Shown: piece by piece, positions 8,818 to 19,100 of the stretch
Layout of the letters: every line of letters starts with the position of its first letter
How positions within the stretch are numbered: position 1 is the first letter of the stretch
Origin: Poindextera sp963706385
GTDB lineage: Bacteria > Pseudomonadota > Alphaproteobacteria > Caulobacterales > Caulobacteraceae
Direction: 5' to 3'
NCBI GenBank assembly: GCA_963706385.1
Contig: OY970153.1
Coordinates: 2,108,001 to 2,172,000 of the forward strand
Length of the DNA stretch: 64,000 bases
Position numbers and translations under genes: made by a program
Notes under the pieces: model-generated
Told to the model about the DNA's origin: nothing
Database searches by the model: none
What the model saw: the letters and a program-made list of their open reading frames with translations, nothing else

Positions 8818-9168
8818 ATGCAGCCGAAGGCGAAAACCGCCCGATCCCGCGCCTTGCGCGCCGCCTCCACCGACGCGGAACGCAAGCTCTGGTCGCTGCT
8901 TCGGGGCCGCGGGCTGGGCGGGTTCAAGTTCCGCCGTCAGTTTCCCGTCGGGCGCTATGTCGCGGACTTCGCGTGCGTCGAGGCCAAGCTGATCGTCGAG
9001 GCCGATGGGGGCCAGCATGAGGCCAACGCGGCCCATGACGCCGAGCGGACGGCGTTCCTGGAAACCGGGGGCTGGCGAGTAATCCGCTTCTGGAACACCG
9101 ACATCCTGCAAAACATCGAGGGGGTTGCGCTGGCCATCCTCGCGGAACTCGAACTGGCGAGGCCGTAA
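8818..9168 (+). CDS. DUF559 endonuclease-like protein
   Basis: 116 residues, the normal length for DUF559 proteins, which belong to the Vsr/PD-(D/E)XK nuclease-like fold. Visible conserved parts are the basic N-terminus with AERKLWSLLRGRGLGGFKF, the RRQFPVGRYVADFAC segment with a candidate active-site Asp, the EADGGQHE strand (Glu and Gln-His) and the C-terminal GWRVIRFWNTDIL. Substrate and role are unknown for the family. The gene sits inside a pair of inverted repeats, and its TAA (9166-9168) lies inside the right repeat, so the repeat supplies the stop codon. The start ATG at 8818 has no strong ribosome-binding site. Confidence 0.85.
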   Translation: MQPKAKTARSRALRAASTDAERKLWSLLRGRGLGGFKFRRQFPVGRYVADFACVEAKLIVEADGGQHEANAAHDAERTAFLETGGWRVIRFWNTDILQNIEGVALAILAELELARP

Positions 9169-9221
9169 CCCCTCACCCTCCCACCTGCGGTGGGCCCCTC
9201 CCTCTCCCCTCCGGGAGAGGG
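9162..9221. repeat. Right inverted repeat of the DUF559 unit
   Basis: Inverse copy of 8726-8789. It begins GCCGTAACCCCTCACCCTCC and ends CCGGGAGAGGG. It contains the stop codon of the DUF559 gene, so gene and repeat have been associated for some time or arrived as one unit. Confidence 0.85.
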
Positions 9222-9271
9222 ATTTCGGGCGCGGACGAACACGCCGAGCCTCGGGATGGGTGAATCCCCTA

Positions 9272-9377
9272 GAGCGCGTTCCGCAAAAGTGGATCCGGTT
9301 TTGCGATCAGAACGCGCTCAAACTTTTGAATCTAGAGCGGAGCAATAGAGTGATTCACTTTGAACTCATCTCGCCCT
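9272..9377. repeat. REP-like composite repeat, diverged copy, inverted orientation
   Basis: A nested hairpin: outer arms GAGCGCGTTC/GAACGCGCTC and inner arms CGCAAAA/TTTTGCG around GTGGATCCG. Read on the minus strand, the core (AAAACCGGATCCACTTTT) matches the core of the 116-base copies at 10016 and 46783. The following bases, through the stop codon of gspO, resemble the TGATTC...GATCTA half of those copies. Confidence 0.7.
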
Positions 9378-10011
9378 AGATCGCCAGCGGCCCGTGCAGC
9401 CAGACGATCCAGATCGCCAGGCAGAGCGGGGCGCCGAAGGCGAGGCGGTCGCCGAGGGCGGCGCGGCCGCGGGCGATGGCCTGGAACCCGACCCAGACGA
9501 ACGCCGCCGCGCAGGCGATCAGAATGACCGAGGGCAGCGCCCGCCAGCCTAGCCAGGCCCCGGCGGCGCCCAGCAGCTTGGCGTCGCCCTCGCCGATCCC
9601 GTCGACGCCCCGCCATCGGCGATAGGCGAAGGCCATCGCGGCCAGGGCGCTCCAACCGGCCGCCGCGCCGGCCAGATGATCCGGGATCGGCCGCCCCGGC
9701 AGCAGGGCCGCGACGATCAGACCCGCCGCGAGCAGCGGAAGGGTGAAGGCGTCGGGCAGGCGGAAACAGCTCAGGTCGATCGCCGCCAGGCAGACCAGCG
9801 TCCAGCCGAGGCCGAGGCTCGCGGCCAGGATCGGGGTGGGCGGCGCGGTCAGGGCCGCCCAGGCGAACGCCACGGCCATGCCGGCGGCCAGGGCGAGCGC
9901 GCGCGGTCCATCGGACGCGCCGGCGTAACGGCGCGTCAGCCGGGCGGCGAGCCAGGCCGACGGCGGCGCGGCCAGCAGGGCCAGGGCGGGAAGGGCGAAG
10001 GGTTTCAGCAC
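9376..10011 (-). CDS. gspO: Short prepilin peptidase GspO
   Basis: Inner-membrane aspartyl protease that would cleave the leader peptides of GspG-K. It has 211 residues with a GTG start. The two catalytic aspartate motifs are visible: AAIDLSCFRLPD near residue 77 and GIGEGDAKLLGAAGAWLG (G-x-GD-x-K type) near residue 140. Around them are six or so hydrophobic helices. The N-terminal cysteine-rich methyltransferase domain found in full-length PilD/GspO is absent, as in archaeal-like or TadV/CpaA-like short enzymes, but the context ties it to the adjacent T2SS. It is convergent to the gsp operon and lies between two inverted REP-like repeats. Confidence 0.88.
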   Translation of the reverse strand: MLKPFALPALALLAAPPSAWLAARLTRRYAGASDGPRALALAAGMAVAFAWAALTAPPTPILAASLGLGWTLVCLAAIDLSCFRLPDAFTLPLLAAGLIVAALLPGRPIPDHLAGAAAGWSALAAMAFAYRRWRGVDGIGEGDAKLLGAAGAWLGWRALPSVILIACAAAFVWVGFQAIARGRAALGDRLAFGAPLCLAIWIVWLHGPLAI

Positions 10012-10015
10012 CGGC

Positions 10016-10131
10016 TAGATCACGGTGATCTTGGATTGAAACCATCCAAGATCATAAAACGTGATTGATTCTAAACGCTTAGAGCGGGATTGACGTGAAA
10101 AACCGGTATCCACTTTTTCACATCCCGCTCT
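10016..10131. repeat. REP-like 116-base composite repeat, copy A
   Basis: Two-part element. The first half has inverted arms (GATCTTGGATTG...CATCCAAGATC), followed by ATAAAACGTGATTGATTCTAA. The second half is a nested hairpin AGAGCGGGAT...ATCCCGCTCT with inner arms GTGAAAA/TTTTCAC. It is almost identical, and of equal length, to 46783-46898, in the same orientation. It lies just upstream of gspO. Confidence 0.9.
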
Positions 10132-10227
10132 CGTGAACTCCGAGCCCCTGTCCATAACCGGTTCGGCCGGGCGGGCAACCGCATGGCCAAAAGAAAACGA
10201 CCCCGGCGCGCGCCGGCGCCCATGAGC

Positions 10228-10260
10228 AAAAGAAAACGGCCCCGGCTTGCGCCGGGGCCG
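10228..10260 (-). terminator. Rho-independent terminator of the PstS-like gene
   Basis: On the minus strand a GC-rich stem CGGCCCCGGC/GCCGGGGCCG with loop GCAA is followed by TTTTCTTTT. It begins about 30 bases after the stop codon at 10292. A second similar GC hairpin follows at about 10199-10220, also trailed by a T-rich stretch. Confidence 0.85.
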
Positions 10261-10291
10261 TCGTGGAGGTTGGTGACTTCGAGATCGCCGA

Positions 10292-12229
10292 TCAGGCGCC
10301 CGGAGTGACCGAGGCGCACTGGCCCTGGTAGGAGCGGCCATTGTTGAGGATCGCCGCCGCGCCCGCCGCCCGGATGTTCAGGCTGAGCGAGTTGGTGCCG
10401 AAGGTGTTGGTCTTGGCCGACACCGTCGGGGTGAGGAAGGTGGCGTCGATCGCCTTCAGCCAAGCCGCGGGGAGCGGCGAGAGACCGGCCTTGACCAGCA
10501 GACCGACCGTGGGGTCCATCACCAGCCGGTTGTTGGCCGTGTTTAGGGTGTACCAGGTCAGGAAGGCCTTCAGGTCGGTGCTGATCGGCGAGCTGCTGTC
10601 GTTATAGCAGGTGTAGAAGAAGCCGACCGTGGTGCCGACGATCGGATAGGCGCCCACGGTGGTCGGCGCCGCCAGCGAGTTGGCGACCGCGGGGGCGCCT
10701 TCATAGGAGACGGTCGTGGAGATCGGCAGCGCCCAGTCTTCCGGATGCGACCGCAGGCCGAAGCTGGTGGCCGCGGGCAGGTGGCCCACGGTTCCGTTTT
10801 CATAAACGCCGCCGCTGTTGCTCTGCGGCGGCAGGTACGCCGTCGTGCCCGTGCCGAAGGCCTTGAGCGCGTTCGGGCCGGTCGGTTCGAGCGTCTTCGT
10901 GTTGTAAAAGATGTCCGCCACGTTGATGCCATAGGTGTTCTGGCCGGTGTTGAGCACCGCCGGCAACGCATAGTCCGGCCCGATGTAGGTGATGCGGCCC
11001 TGGGTGTAGGTGGTGCTGGCCGGCGGCGTCATGCGGAAGGCCACATAGTTGGCGACGCCGTCGTTGCCCTTGGCGATGGTGAACTGGCCCGCGACGGGAA
11101 CGGTCAAGTCACCCGCTCCGTTGTTGGCGGCGCCCTTGACGAAGACGGGGCCCAGCGAGCCGCTGTTCAGACCGAACAGGGTCTTGGAGCCGGCCGCGGG
11201 ATAGTTGTTGTTGTAGGTGTAGTTGTCGCCGCCCTCGGTGTAGTTGACGCCGGTCGTGCCGCACTGGGCGGCCAGGGCGCGCACGAAGATCGAGGTGGTG
11301 CCCGAGCTGTCCGAACGGCCGACCAGTTCGATCGGCAGGCCGGTCGAGGCCCAACCGGCGGCGCCGGCGGGGTCGGTCGGATCTTGCAGGCTGACGCCGC
11401 CGTTGAGCGCCTTCAGGGCCGCGTCGTTCCAGTTGGTGATCTGGCCGTTGAAGATCGCGCAGACGGTGGGCATGTCGAGCAGCAGGCCGCCGCTGGTGTC
11501 CTTGTTGGGCTTGTGAATCTTGAACTTGTAATAGGTCACGTGGCCGGTCGAGTCGGCGACTTCCTTGTAGGTGCCCGAATAGGCGATCGCCACCGGAGCG
11601 ACGAGCAGCGGGAACTGGATCATGGCGCCGAATTGACCGGTCGGATTGGCGTAGTTGATGCCGCCATCCCCAGCCACCGTGCCCGCCACGGTCGAAGAGG
11701 TGGTGCCGATGATGTGCTGCAGCGTGTGGCTGCCGGCCGAACCCTCGGTGCAGTCCGAGCCCCCGACGCAGTTGTAGTGGGCGACGTCGCTCCCGTTCAG
11801 CGAGGCGTCGCTGGCGCCGTATTGCACGCTCGGCCAGGGGCTGGGGCTGGTGCCCACGATGGTGTCGCCCCAGTAGGTCACCGGATCGTGGCCGAAGAAG
11901 CCGGCGATGCCGTTGCCCGAGCCGGTGGCGTTATAGTTGAGCTGGACCGAGCCGTCGACGTGCTGGGTGCCGCAGTTGAACCCCGTGCCGGCGCTATAAT
12001 AGAAGGGGGAGACGTTGTTCACCGTCTCGTTGGCCAGATAGGGGTAGCCGCCCTGGTTGACCAGACCGGTCGGGACGCCATAGCAGTCCTCGGCCTGACG
12101 CATGTAGGGGGCGACCAGCGTGGAGCCGGCGCCGTATATCTGGGTCTGGGCGCTGGCCGCGCCGGCCGTCGCCATGGCCGCGGCCGCGGCGAGGGCCGAA
12201 GCCCCCAGGAGCAGAAGTTTCTTGTTCAT
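10292..12229 (-). CDS. Large secreted PstS-like phosphate-binding protein
   Basis: 645 residues from ATG 12229, with AAGGA about 10 bases upstream. A Sec signal peptide is clear (MNKKLLLLG..., hydrophobic core, AAASAQ-type cleavage near residue 27). The mature protein has PstS-family features: IYGAGSTLVAPYM near the start, PLLVAPVAIAY, AIFNGQITNWND, and the phosphate-loop region LVGRSDSSGTTSIFVRAL. At 645 residues it is about twice the size of classical periplasmic PstS, with extra segments rich in Gly/Asn/Thr. Large PstS-like proteins of this kind are known T2SS cargo in some proteobacteria, and the gene lies next to the gsp cluster. No pst transporter genes are nearby, so a secreted or surface phosphate-scavenging role is inferred. 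Confidence 0.85.
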   Translation of the reverse strand: MNKKLLLLGASALAAAAAMATAGAASAQTQIYGAGSTLVAPYMRQAEDCYGVPTGLVNQGGYPYLANETVNNVSPFYYSAGTGFNCGTQHVDGSVQLNYNATGSGNGIAGFFGHDPVTYWGDTIVGTSPSPWPSVQYGASDASLNGSDVAHYNCVGGSDCTEGSAGSHTLQHIIGTTSSTVAGTVAGDGGINYANPTGQFGAMIQFPLLVAPVAIAYSGTYKEVADSTGHVTYYKFKIHKPNKDTSGGLLLDMPTVCAIFNGQITNWNDAALKALNGGVSLQDPTDPAGAAGWASTGLPIELVGRSDSSGTTSIFVRALAAQCGTTGVNYTEGGDNYTYNNNYPAAGSKTLFGLNSGSLGPVFVKGAANNGAGDLTVPVAGQFTIAKGNDGVANYVAFRMTPPASTTYTQGRITYIGPDYALPAVLNTGQNTYGINVADIFYNTKTLEPTGPNALKAFGTGTTAYLPPQSNSGGVYENGTVGHLPAATSFGLRSHPEDWALPISTTVSYEGAPAVANSLAAPTTVGAYPIVGTTVGFFYTCYNDSSSPISTDLKAFLTWYTLNTANNRLVMDPTVGLLVKAGLSPLPAAWLKAIDATFLTPTVSAKTNTFGTNSLSLNIRAAGAAAILNNGRSYQGQCASVTPGA

Positions 12230-12538
12230 CGGATGGTTTCCTTCAGATTGCACGGATGATTGACGGGTTGTGCGGTTGATGGACTATCGCCAGGCCATGT
12301 CTCACGACGAGCGGACCCATACTGCGGAAAGCGGTTCCTTATATACACATCTCGATACTAGACCTGTATTCTCTGAACATGGACGTCTGCTTAAACATAC
12401 GCCATGATTTTCATTGTCACGGTTCAGACACATTATGCTTGGTTAAAATCACGCGGCTTAAATCTCCCAAGGCGGTATTGCGGTCAAGACAAATTATGTC
12501 AAAAATTAGCTACAGAACGACGACACTATCGACCTGGC

Positions 12539-12557
12539 AATAATGCGCGTCATTATT
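12539..12557. promoter_or_regulatory. AT-rich inverted repeat, possible operator
   Basis: AATAATG and CATTATT arms of 7 bases flank CGCGT, inside the AT-rich zone between divergent genes. Function is not identifiable from sequence alone. Confidence 0.35.
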
Positions 12558-12985
12558 ATTCCTTGATCGGACGATAGACTGTGATTTTCCGTGATCGAAG
12601 CAATTACTATCCTTGTCGCCGCCTGGGATGGCCGCGATGAAGCCTCGACCGCGATTTACGCGTATGGATCAGGGTTCGATCCGAACGGAAGCCGAACTCA
12701 CCGAGACTCAACACCCGTTCGGCAACAATCAGGTGACGATGCCGCGTAAAAATCGCCCCAAGACGATGATTTTTGGCGCCGGCCCGCGGCCGCGGGCGGG
12801 GCCGGCCGGCCGGCGGCGCGGGAATTCGATCGGTTCACGGACGAGTTGGCCGCCAAGCTCGCCGGGGGGCGGCCATGCCCGGGCCTGCCCGGGTGACCGG
12901 CATTATTGGCAAGCAGGGGCGCCAAACATAACCACCGATGGACAACTGAACGTCGCCACGAGAAGGAGTTTAGGCGTCATGTTGT

Positions 12986-13193
12986 TGTCATAATCTTGAG
13001 TCGGCTGTTCGGTGGAAAGTGGTTTTGGCAGATAAATCCGACGCTAAGGCGGCCACGCCGCCAAACTAACCTTGATCGGGCCGGAGTCATCGGTTAACGA
13101 AAACTTAATTTCGCCGCGGCCTTCGGCATGCGGCCGCGCCGTCATGCGGCCCCGAGCAGGTCGCGCCTTTGTGGCCGCACACGCGGGGAATCG
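12986..13193 (+). promoter_or_regulatory. tpsA leader, homologous to the tpsB leader
   Basis: Starts with TGTCATAATCT, continues with GCTGTTCGG.GGAAAGTGGTTTT, then CCGCCAAACTAACCTTGATCG, and ends at GGGGAATCG just before the tpsA ATG. Matching blocks occur in the same order at 26652-26820 before tpsB; here about 39 extra bases lie in the second half. The similarity suggests a shared promoter and untranslated region. Confidence 0.65.
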
Positions 13194-16100
13194 ATGCGCT
13201 ATCGGCAATTGATCGCCAAACATCTCCGACCCGGGTCGCCGTGGATCGCCGGCCTGGCCGCGCTGGCCGCCGCCCTCGCGGTCTCCGGGGCGCGGGCCCA
13301 GACCGTCGGCGCCTTGATGGCCGCGACCCACCAGGTGATGGCCGCGACCACCGGCATCGCCGCGCCAGCCGTCCAGGCGCCGGCCGCCTCGTCGGACATG
13401 GCGGCCGCCAGCGCCCTCGCCCTGCGCTATCAGACCCAGGTGAACTCGACCCTCAGCCTGGCGCTGCAGGCCCAGGCCGCCGCCCAGGCCGCGGCGAAGG
13501 CCCTGAACCAGAACCAGATGGCGAACGTGACCGACGGGCTGACGCCGGGCTGCGATCCCGGCCTGTCCTCGTGCGGCCTGACCCCGGCGGTGAGCCAGAT
13601 CACCCCCGCCTCGACCGATTCCACCGGCGTGGCCACCTGGCAGGGCGCCGGCCTGCCCACCGCCAGCGCGGCGAACCCCGATCAGGTCACCGTCGTTCAG
13701 ACCGATCCGCGCGCGCTGTTGTCCTGGACCACGTTCAACGTCGGCCAGAACACCACCCTCACCTTCCAGCAGCAGCAGAACGGCGTCGCCCAGCGCGGCT
13801 GGGTGGTGCTCAACCGCGTGGTCGGACAGATCGATCCCGCCACCGGCCTTCGCGACCCCAGCCTCGCCCCGGCGCCCAGCCAGATCCTGGGGGCGATCAA
13901 GGCCGACGGCACGGTGCTGGTGATCAACCAGAACGGCATTATTTTCGGCCCGACCTCGCAGGTCAACGTCGGCTCGCTGATCGCGACCAGCCTGGAGATC
14001 GGCAACGCCCCGGCGTTCGATCCCTCCGACCCCGACAGCCTCCCCGCGCGGAACGCCCAGTTCCTCGACTTCGGCCTGCTCGGATACGCCGAGCAGCAGG
14101 CGAGCACGGCCGCGCCCGCCGCGGCGTTCTCGGCTCAATACGCGGGCGCCGGCGTGTTCGATTCCATCGAGGGCGCGGTTCAGGTCCAGACGGGCGCGAG
14201 CCTGAACAGCGCCGACGGCGGCTATCTGATGCTGCTGGCCCCTCAGGTGATCGACGCGGGCCAGCTTTCGTCGGCCGATGGCGAAGTGGCCCTGCAGTCG
14301 GGTCGATACGTCTTCCTCACCGCCTCGCAAGGCGACGCCGCCAGCATCGATCCCAACGTCCGCGGGCTGGTCGTCAACGCCTCGGTCGGCTCGGGCGATT
14401 CCGTCGACATCACCAGCACGGGGATCATCCAAGCCCCGCGCGGCTATGTGTCGGTCGGCGCGACGGCCGCGGGCGGCGTCACCGACGCCGGCGTCATCGC
14501 CTCCACGACCAGCATCTCGGAAAACGGCTATGTCAACATCTTCGGGGCGAGCGTCGACATCGCCCCGGACGCGGTGATCTCCATCGGCCCCGACGCCGGC
14601 GGCGCCACCATCCCGCAGGACCCCACCTCTCTGGCGAGTTTCAAGCCGTCCCGGGTCCGCATCGGCGAATACACGCCGGGCTCGACCGACCCCACCAGCG
14701 GCGCGGTGACCCCTCCCTCCACCACGGGCGCCATGATCGACATCGGCGCCGACAGCCTGATCTACGCCCCCGGCGCCAATATCTCGATCGGCGCCGATTC
14801 GGGGCCGGGCGCCGCGGTGTCGAGCGCGGCGGTCCCAACCAGCCAGGTGGTGGTGGAGGCCGGCGCGGTGATCGACGCGGCCGGGCTGACCGACGTGCTG
14901 ATCCCCGCCTCGCGCAACAGCATCGAGATCTCTCCGGTCCTGGGCAATGAGCTGGCCGACTCTCCGGCCTTTCGCAACGGTTTCCTGAACGGCGCCACGG
15001 TCTATCTCGATCCCCGGCTGTCGGGCGTGAGCGCCGACGGCGTGGCCTGGGTGGGATCGCCCCTGATTTCGGCCGCGGCCTACGCCCAACAGGTGGGGAT
15101 TTCGGTTTCGGAACTGATGGTCGCGGGCGGCAATGTGACCTTGGGGGTCCAGTCCGCGCCGGCCGGGGCCACGCTCGCCCAGGCGCCGCAGGTCATCGTC
15201 AAGGCCGGCGCGGTCATCGATGTCTCCGGAGGCTGGAAGACCTACCAGGCCGGCAATGTCCAGGAGAGCTACCTGGTGGACGCCAACGGCGAGGTGATCC
15301 CGATCTCGCAGGCCAACCCGGACGCCGTCTATCTGGGGGTCTACACCGGCTATACGGCCACCCAGCCGCGGTGGGGCATCAGCCAGACCTATGTCGATCC
15401 GCTGCTGACCGGCGCGCACTACGCGGGTCAATACACCGAGGGCCAGGACGCCGGCTCGCTGACCTTGAAGGGGTCGGTGATCGCGCTGGACGGGCAGGTG
15501 TTCGCCGACGCCTTCGCCGGGCCGGAACAGATTCTCGGCGCGACGCCCGGCACGGCGTCCGCGAGCGTGTACGGCGACCAGCGCGCGCTGCAGGCCGTCC
15601 CCTCCCAGCTTCCGGCCGGCGGCTATCTGGACGTCCAGGCGCTCGGGCTCGCCGACAACACGGGCGGCGGCGACATCAACATCGTCGGCGACGCGAGCTA
15701 TGCGCCGGGGCCGGCGACGGCGATCTCGCTCGACGCCGACGCGCTCTCGGCCATGGGCCTCAGCCAGCTCACGGTTCAGACCAGCGGCAAGATCGGCGTG
15801 GCGCCCGACGCCGCGGTCACTTTGGCGCCCGGGGGGGTGTTCAACGCCATGGCGGGACGCACGATCACCATCGACGGGTCGGTCGCCGCGCCCGCCGGGT
15901 CGATCAATCTGACCACGGCGGACATTTCCAGCGGCTCGGTGCTGGCCTCGGAGCCGCTTGGGCCGTACGACCCGACCCAGGTCGGTCCGTTCGACATCGT
16001 GATCAACGGGCAACTGAGCGTGGCCGGGCGCTGGGCCAACGACTTCAACGCCGCCGCCGGCGAGCTGGTGGGTTCGGCCTACCTCAACGGCGGGACGATC

Positions 16101-19100
16101 ACCCTGGACGCGGCGCCGCGGGTGAGCTCCGGCCCCGTCGTGGACAGCAGCCCCGGCTCGAACTCGATCAACGATTCCACGACCGACATCAGCGGCAGCA
16201 TCCTCATCGAGGCGGGCGCCCTGCTGGACCTCTCCGGCGGCGGCTACGTCAATCCGACGGGCGGCCTCGTCCTGACCTCCAAGGGCGGCAATCTCAGCCT
16301 CTACGACGACACGACCTATTTCCAGCTCGTCTCCCCGGTCAACGCCAACGCCGGGGAAATTTCCGGGTTCCGGGTGAACGGCATCGTGGTGAACGGCGCG
16401 TCCGTGCTGCCCATCAATCCTCCCGCCATAACCTCGCGGGTGTCGATCGCCGACGGATCGATCCTCGACGCCGGCTTCGCCGGGGGCGGGACCTTCACCC
16501 TGACCACCCCCTATTTCAGCTTCGGCGCGCCCGGCTCCTCCTCCGTCGTCCCCGTCGGCGCGGCCGGGGCGGTCTTGCCGCTCGACTTCTTCTCGAGCAG
16601 CGGCTTCTCGAGCTTCAAGATCACCTCCTACGGCACCGATCTGATCCCCAACACCTTCCAGAACGGGTACGGCGGCTACAACGCGGTGCTCGAGACCCAG
16701 GTGGCCACGGTCGGGAGCGGCCAGACGCTGTCGCTCACCCAGTCGTATTTCTCACCCCTGCTGACCACCGATCAGATCGGCGCGCTGCAAGGCCTGGGCA
16801 CCGGGTCCAGCCTCTATTCGGTCCTCACGCCCGGAGTCCCGACCGACGCCTGGGACCAGAAACCGGTCAGCCTCACCCTGGGCGGTCTTTTGGAGCTGCA
16901 TGTGGACGCCGGAGGCCAGGTGATCGGCTCCGCCGGCGGCGGCCTGACGGTGAGCCAGTTGTTCAACGAAGGCCTGATCCGCATCCCGGGCGGCTCGATC
17001 ACCCAGTCGGAAGTCCTTCCCGCGTTTTACGCCTTCTCCGCGATCGGGGTTCACAGCCTTTCCGACGTGTTCGGCCCGCCCGCCGCCGACGGGACGATTT
17101 CGGAGACCGCGCTCAACGCCCTCGGCATCCAGAGCGGGGGAACCGTGCTGACCAACGCTCAGGTGGCGGCCGGCGTCATCGTCACCAACCCGATCTACCT
17201 GTTGGGCGACCTCAACGCCGGGGAAGGCGTGCGATTGGCGCCGGGAAGCGTGACCGACCTTTCCGGCGCGGCGATCGTCGATCCCTGGGCGGCGCCCAAG
17301 GGCGGGCTCTCCAGCGCCGATTTCACCGACGGCGTGGTCGTCGCGGGCGGATCGCTGGTTTCCACCGATGTCTTCCAGAACGCTGGGTCGTTGTTTCAGG
17401 CCGCCTACGGCGTTTCGGTCTATAGCAACCTTTCGCCCACGGCGTTTGGCGTCGCCGACGTCCTCAACGCCCAGCCCGGATCGCTGATCAATCTGGACGG
17501 CGCCCAGGCGACGTTCGACCGGCCCGCCGCGCCTGACGGCCCCACCATCGGCGTTCCGACCGCCGGCTATGCGCCCACCCTGATCTGGAGCAATGGCGGC
17601 AATCTGACCCTGAACCAGGGCGGCACGATCACCGGAGCGGACATCCAGGCCCAGGGCGGCGCGCCGTTGGCCCTGGGTGGGGTGCTGAGCGTGCTCGATC
17701 CGGTGCTTTACCAGAGCGATCCCGCCGCCCCGACGCTCGACGCCATATCCGCCGACACCGTGCGCAACGCCGGTTTTTCAAGCTTCATCGCCCAGGGCGG
17801 CCTGACCTCGGTGGGCGACGTCACCCTCACCCTTCCGCGCAGCGTGTTCATCGAATCCCCCACGACCTTCGCCATCGGCGGGTTGACCGCCCAGAGCGCC
17901 GCCGACGCCTATTCGCCGGTGATCGGCTCGGGCGGGGTGCTCGAGATCGACGCGCCCTATATTGGGCTGGACGGCGCCTTCCAGTCGGTCTCCACGCCCG
18001 CCTACGGCTCGATCGGGGGCAATTCGGTCCTGTTCAAGGCCGACGCCATCGACATCACCGGCGCGGTGGTCTTCGATCAATCGATCAGTCAGGCGACGCT
18101 GTCGGCCACCGGCGATATCCGTCTCGTGGGCGTGGTCCCGAGCGCCATCGGCGTGTCCGGGTCGCTCCCCGCCACGCTGATCGGCCAGTTGGCGGCGAAC
18201 GGCGATCTCACCCTGCAATCGGCGCAGGTCTATCCCGCCACGGGAACCAGCTTCACCGTGAGCACCAGCGGCGTGGCGAGCCCCGCCGCCTCCAATGGCG
18301 GCGTGATCACCTTCAACAGCGTCGGCGCGACCCCGGCGACGCCCTATTCGGCGGGCGGATCCCTCCTGGTTCAGGCGGCCAACATCGATCAGAACGGCGT
18401 GGTGCGCGTTCCGCTCGGCGCCTTGACCCTGGGGTCCGATACGGCCTCCGCCTACGCGCCGGCCACCGCCTCCCTGACCCTGGAGCCCGGCAGCATGACG
18501 TCGGTCTCCGCCGACGGCCTGGACATCCCCTACGGCGCCACCACCGACCAGGTCGAATGGTACTTCACCCCCACCAGCGGCGATCCGCTCACCGCGCCGC
18601 CGGCCGGGGTGCTGCATCTGGCCGGCGGGACGATTTCGACCGCGTCGGGCGCCACGGTCGACCTGAAGGGCGGCGGCGACGTCTACGCCTATGAATTCAT
18701 CTCCGGCACCGGCGGAACGCGCGACGTTCTGGACCAATACAACCCCGACCAGTTCAGCTCCACCAATGGCTGTCAGTACCCGGATTGTCGCCAAGTCTAC
18801 GCCATCGTCCCGGGCCTCTCCAGCGCCACGGTCGCCGCCTTCGATCCGATCTATTCGGCGGATTACGCTTCGATCTACGGCCCGTCCCAAGTGGGCCTCA
18901 GCGTCTATTTCAACGCCGCGCCCGGCCTGGCGGCGGGCTGGTACACCCTCCTGCCCGCGAAATACGCCCTGCTGCCGGGCGGCATGCGGGTGGTGCAGGA
19001 CACCGGCGCCGCCACCCCGCCGCCAGTGGGCGGCGCGACGCTGTCCGACGGCACGATCGTCGCCTCGGGCTACTTCGGCGTGGCGGGGGTGAACACCCGC

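Larger units (their letters stand above)
12230..13193. other. AT-rich to GC-rich intergenic region between the PstS-like gene and tpsA
   Basis: No convincing gene. Roughly 12300-12600 is unusually AT-rich for this genome and would hold the divergent promoters. It contains an inverted repeat AATAATG-CGCGT-CATTATT (12539-12557) and a GACA-AATTA-TGTC half-palindrome near 12488. 12780-12860 is a very GC-rich palindromic tract (GGCCGGCCGGCC). The last ~210 bases are the leader shared with tpsB. A clear Pho-box direct repeat for the PstS-like gene was not found. Confidence 0.6.

Noticed and set aside
12380..12430. Possible Pho box upstream of the PstS-like gene
   Set aside because: GTGTCTG-AACC-GTGACAA on the minus strand is only a weak match to the direct-repeat consensus; not enough to call.
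12613..12993. 126-codon frame upstream of tpsA
   Set aside because: No ribosome-binding site, no recognisable domain, and it runs through a palindromic GC tract and the AT-rich leader with atypical composition.
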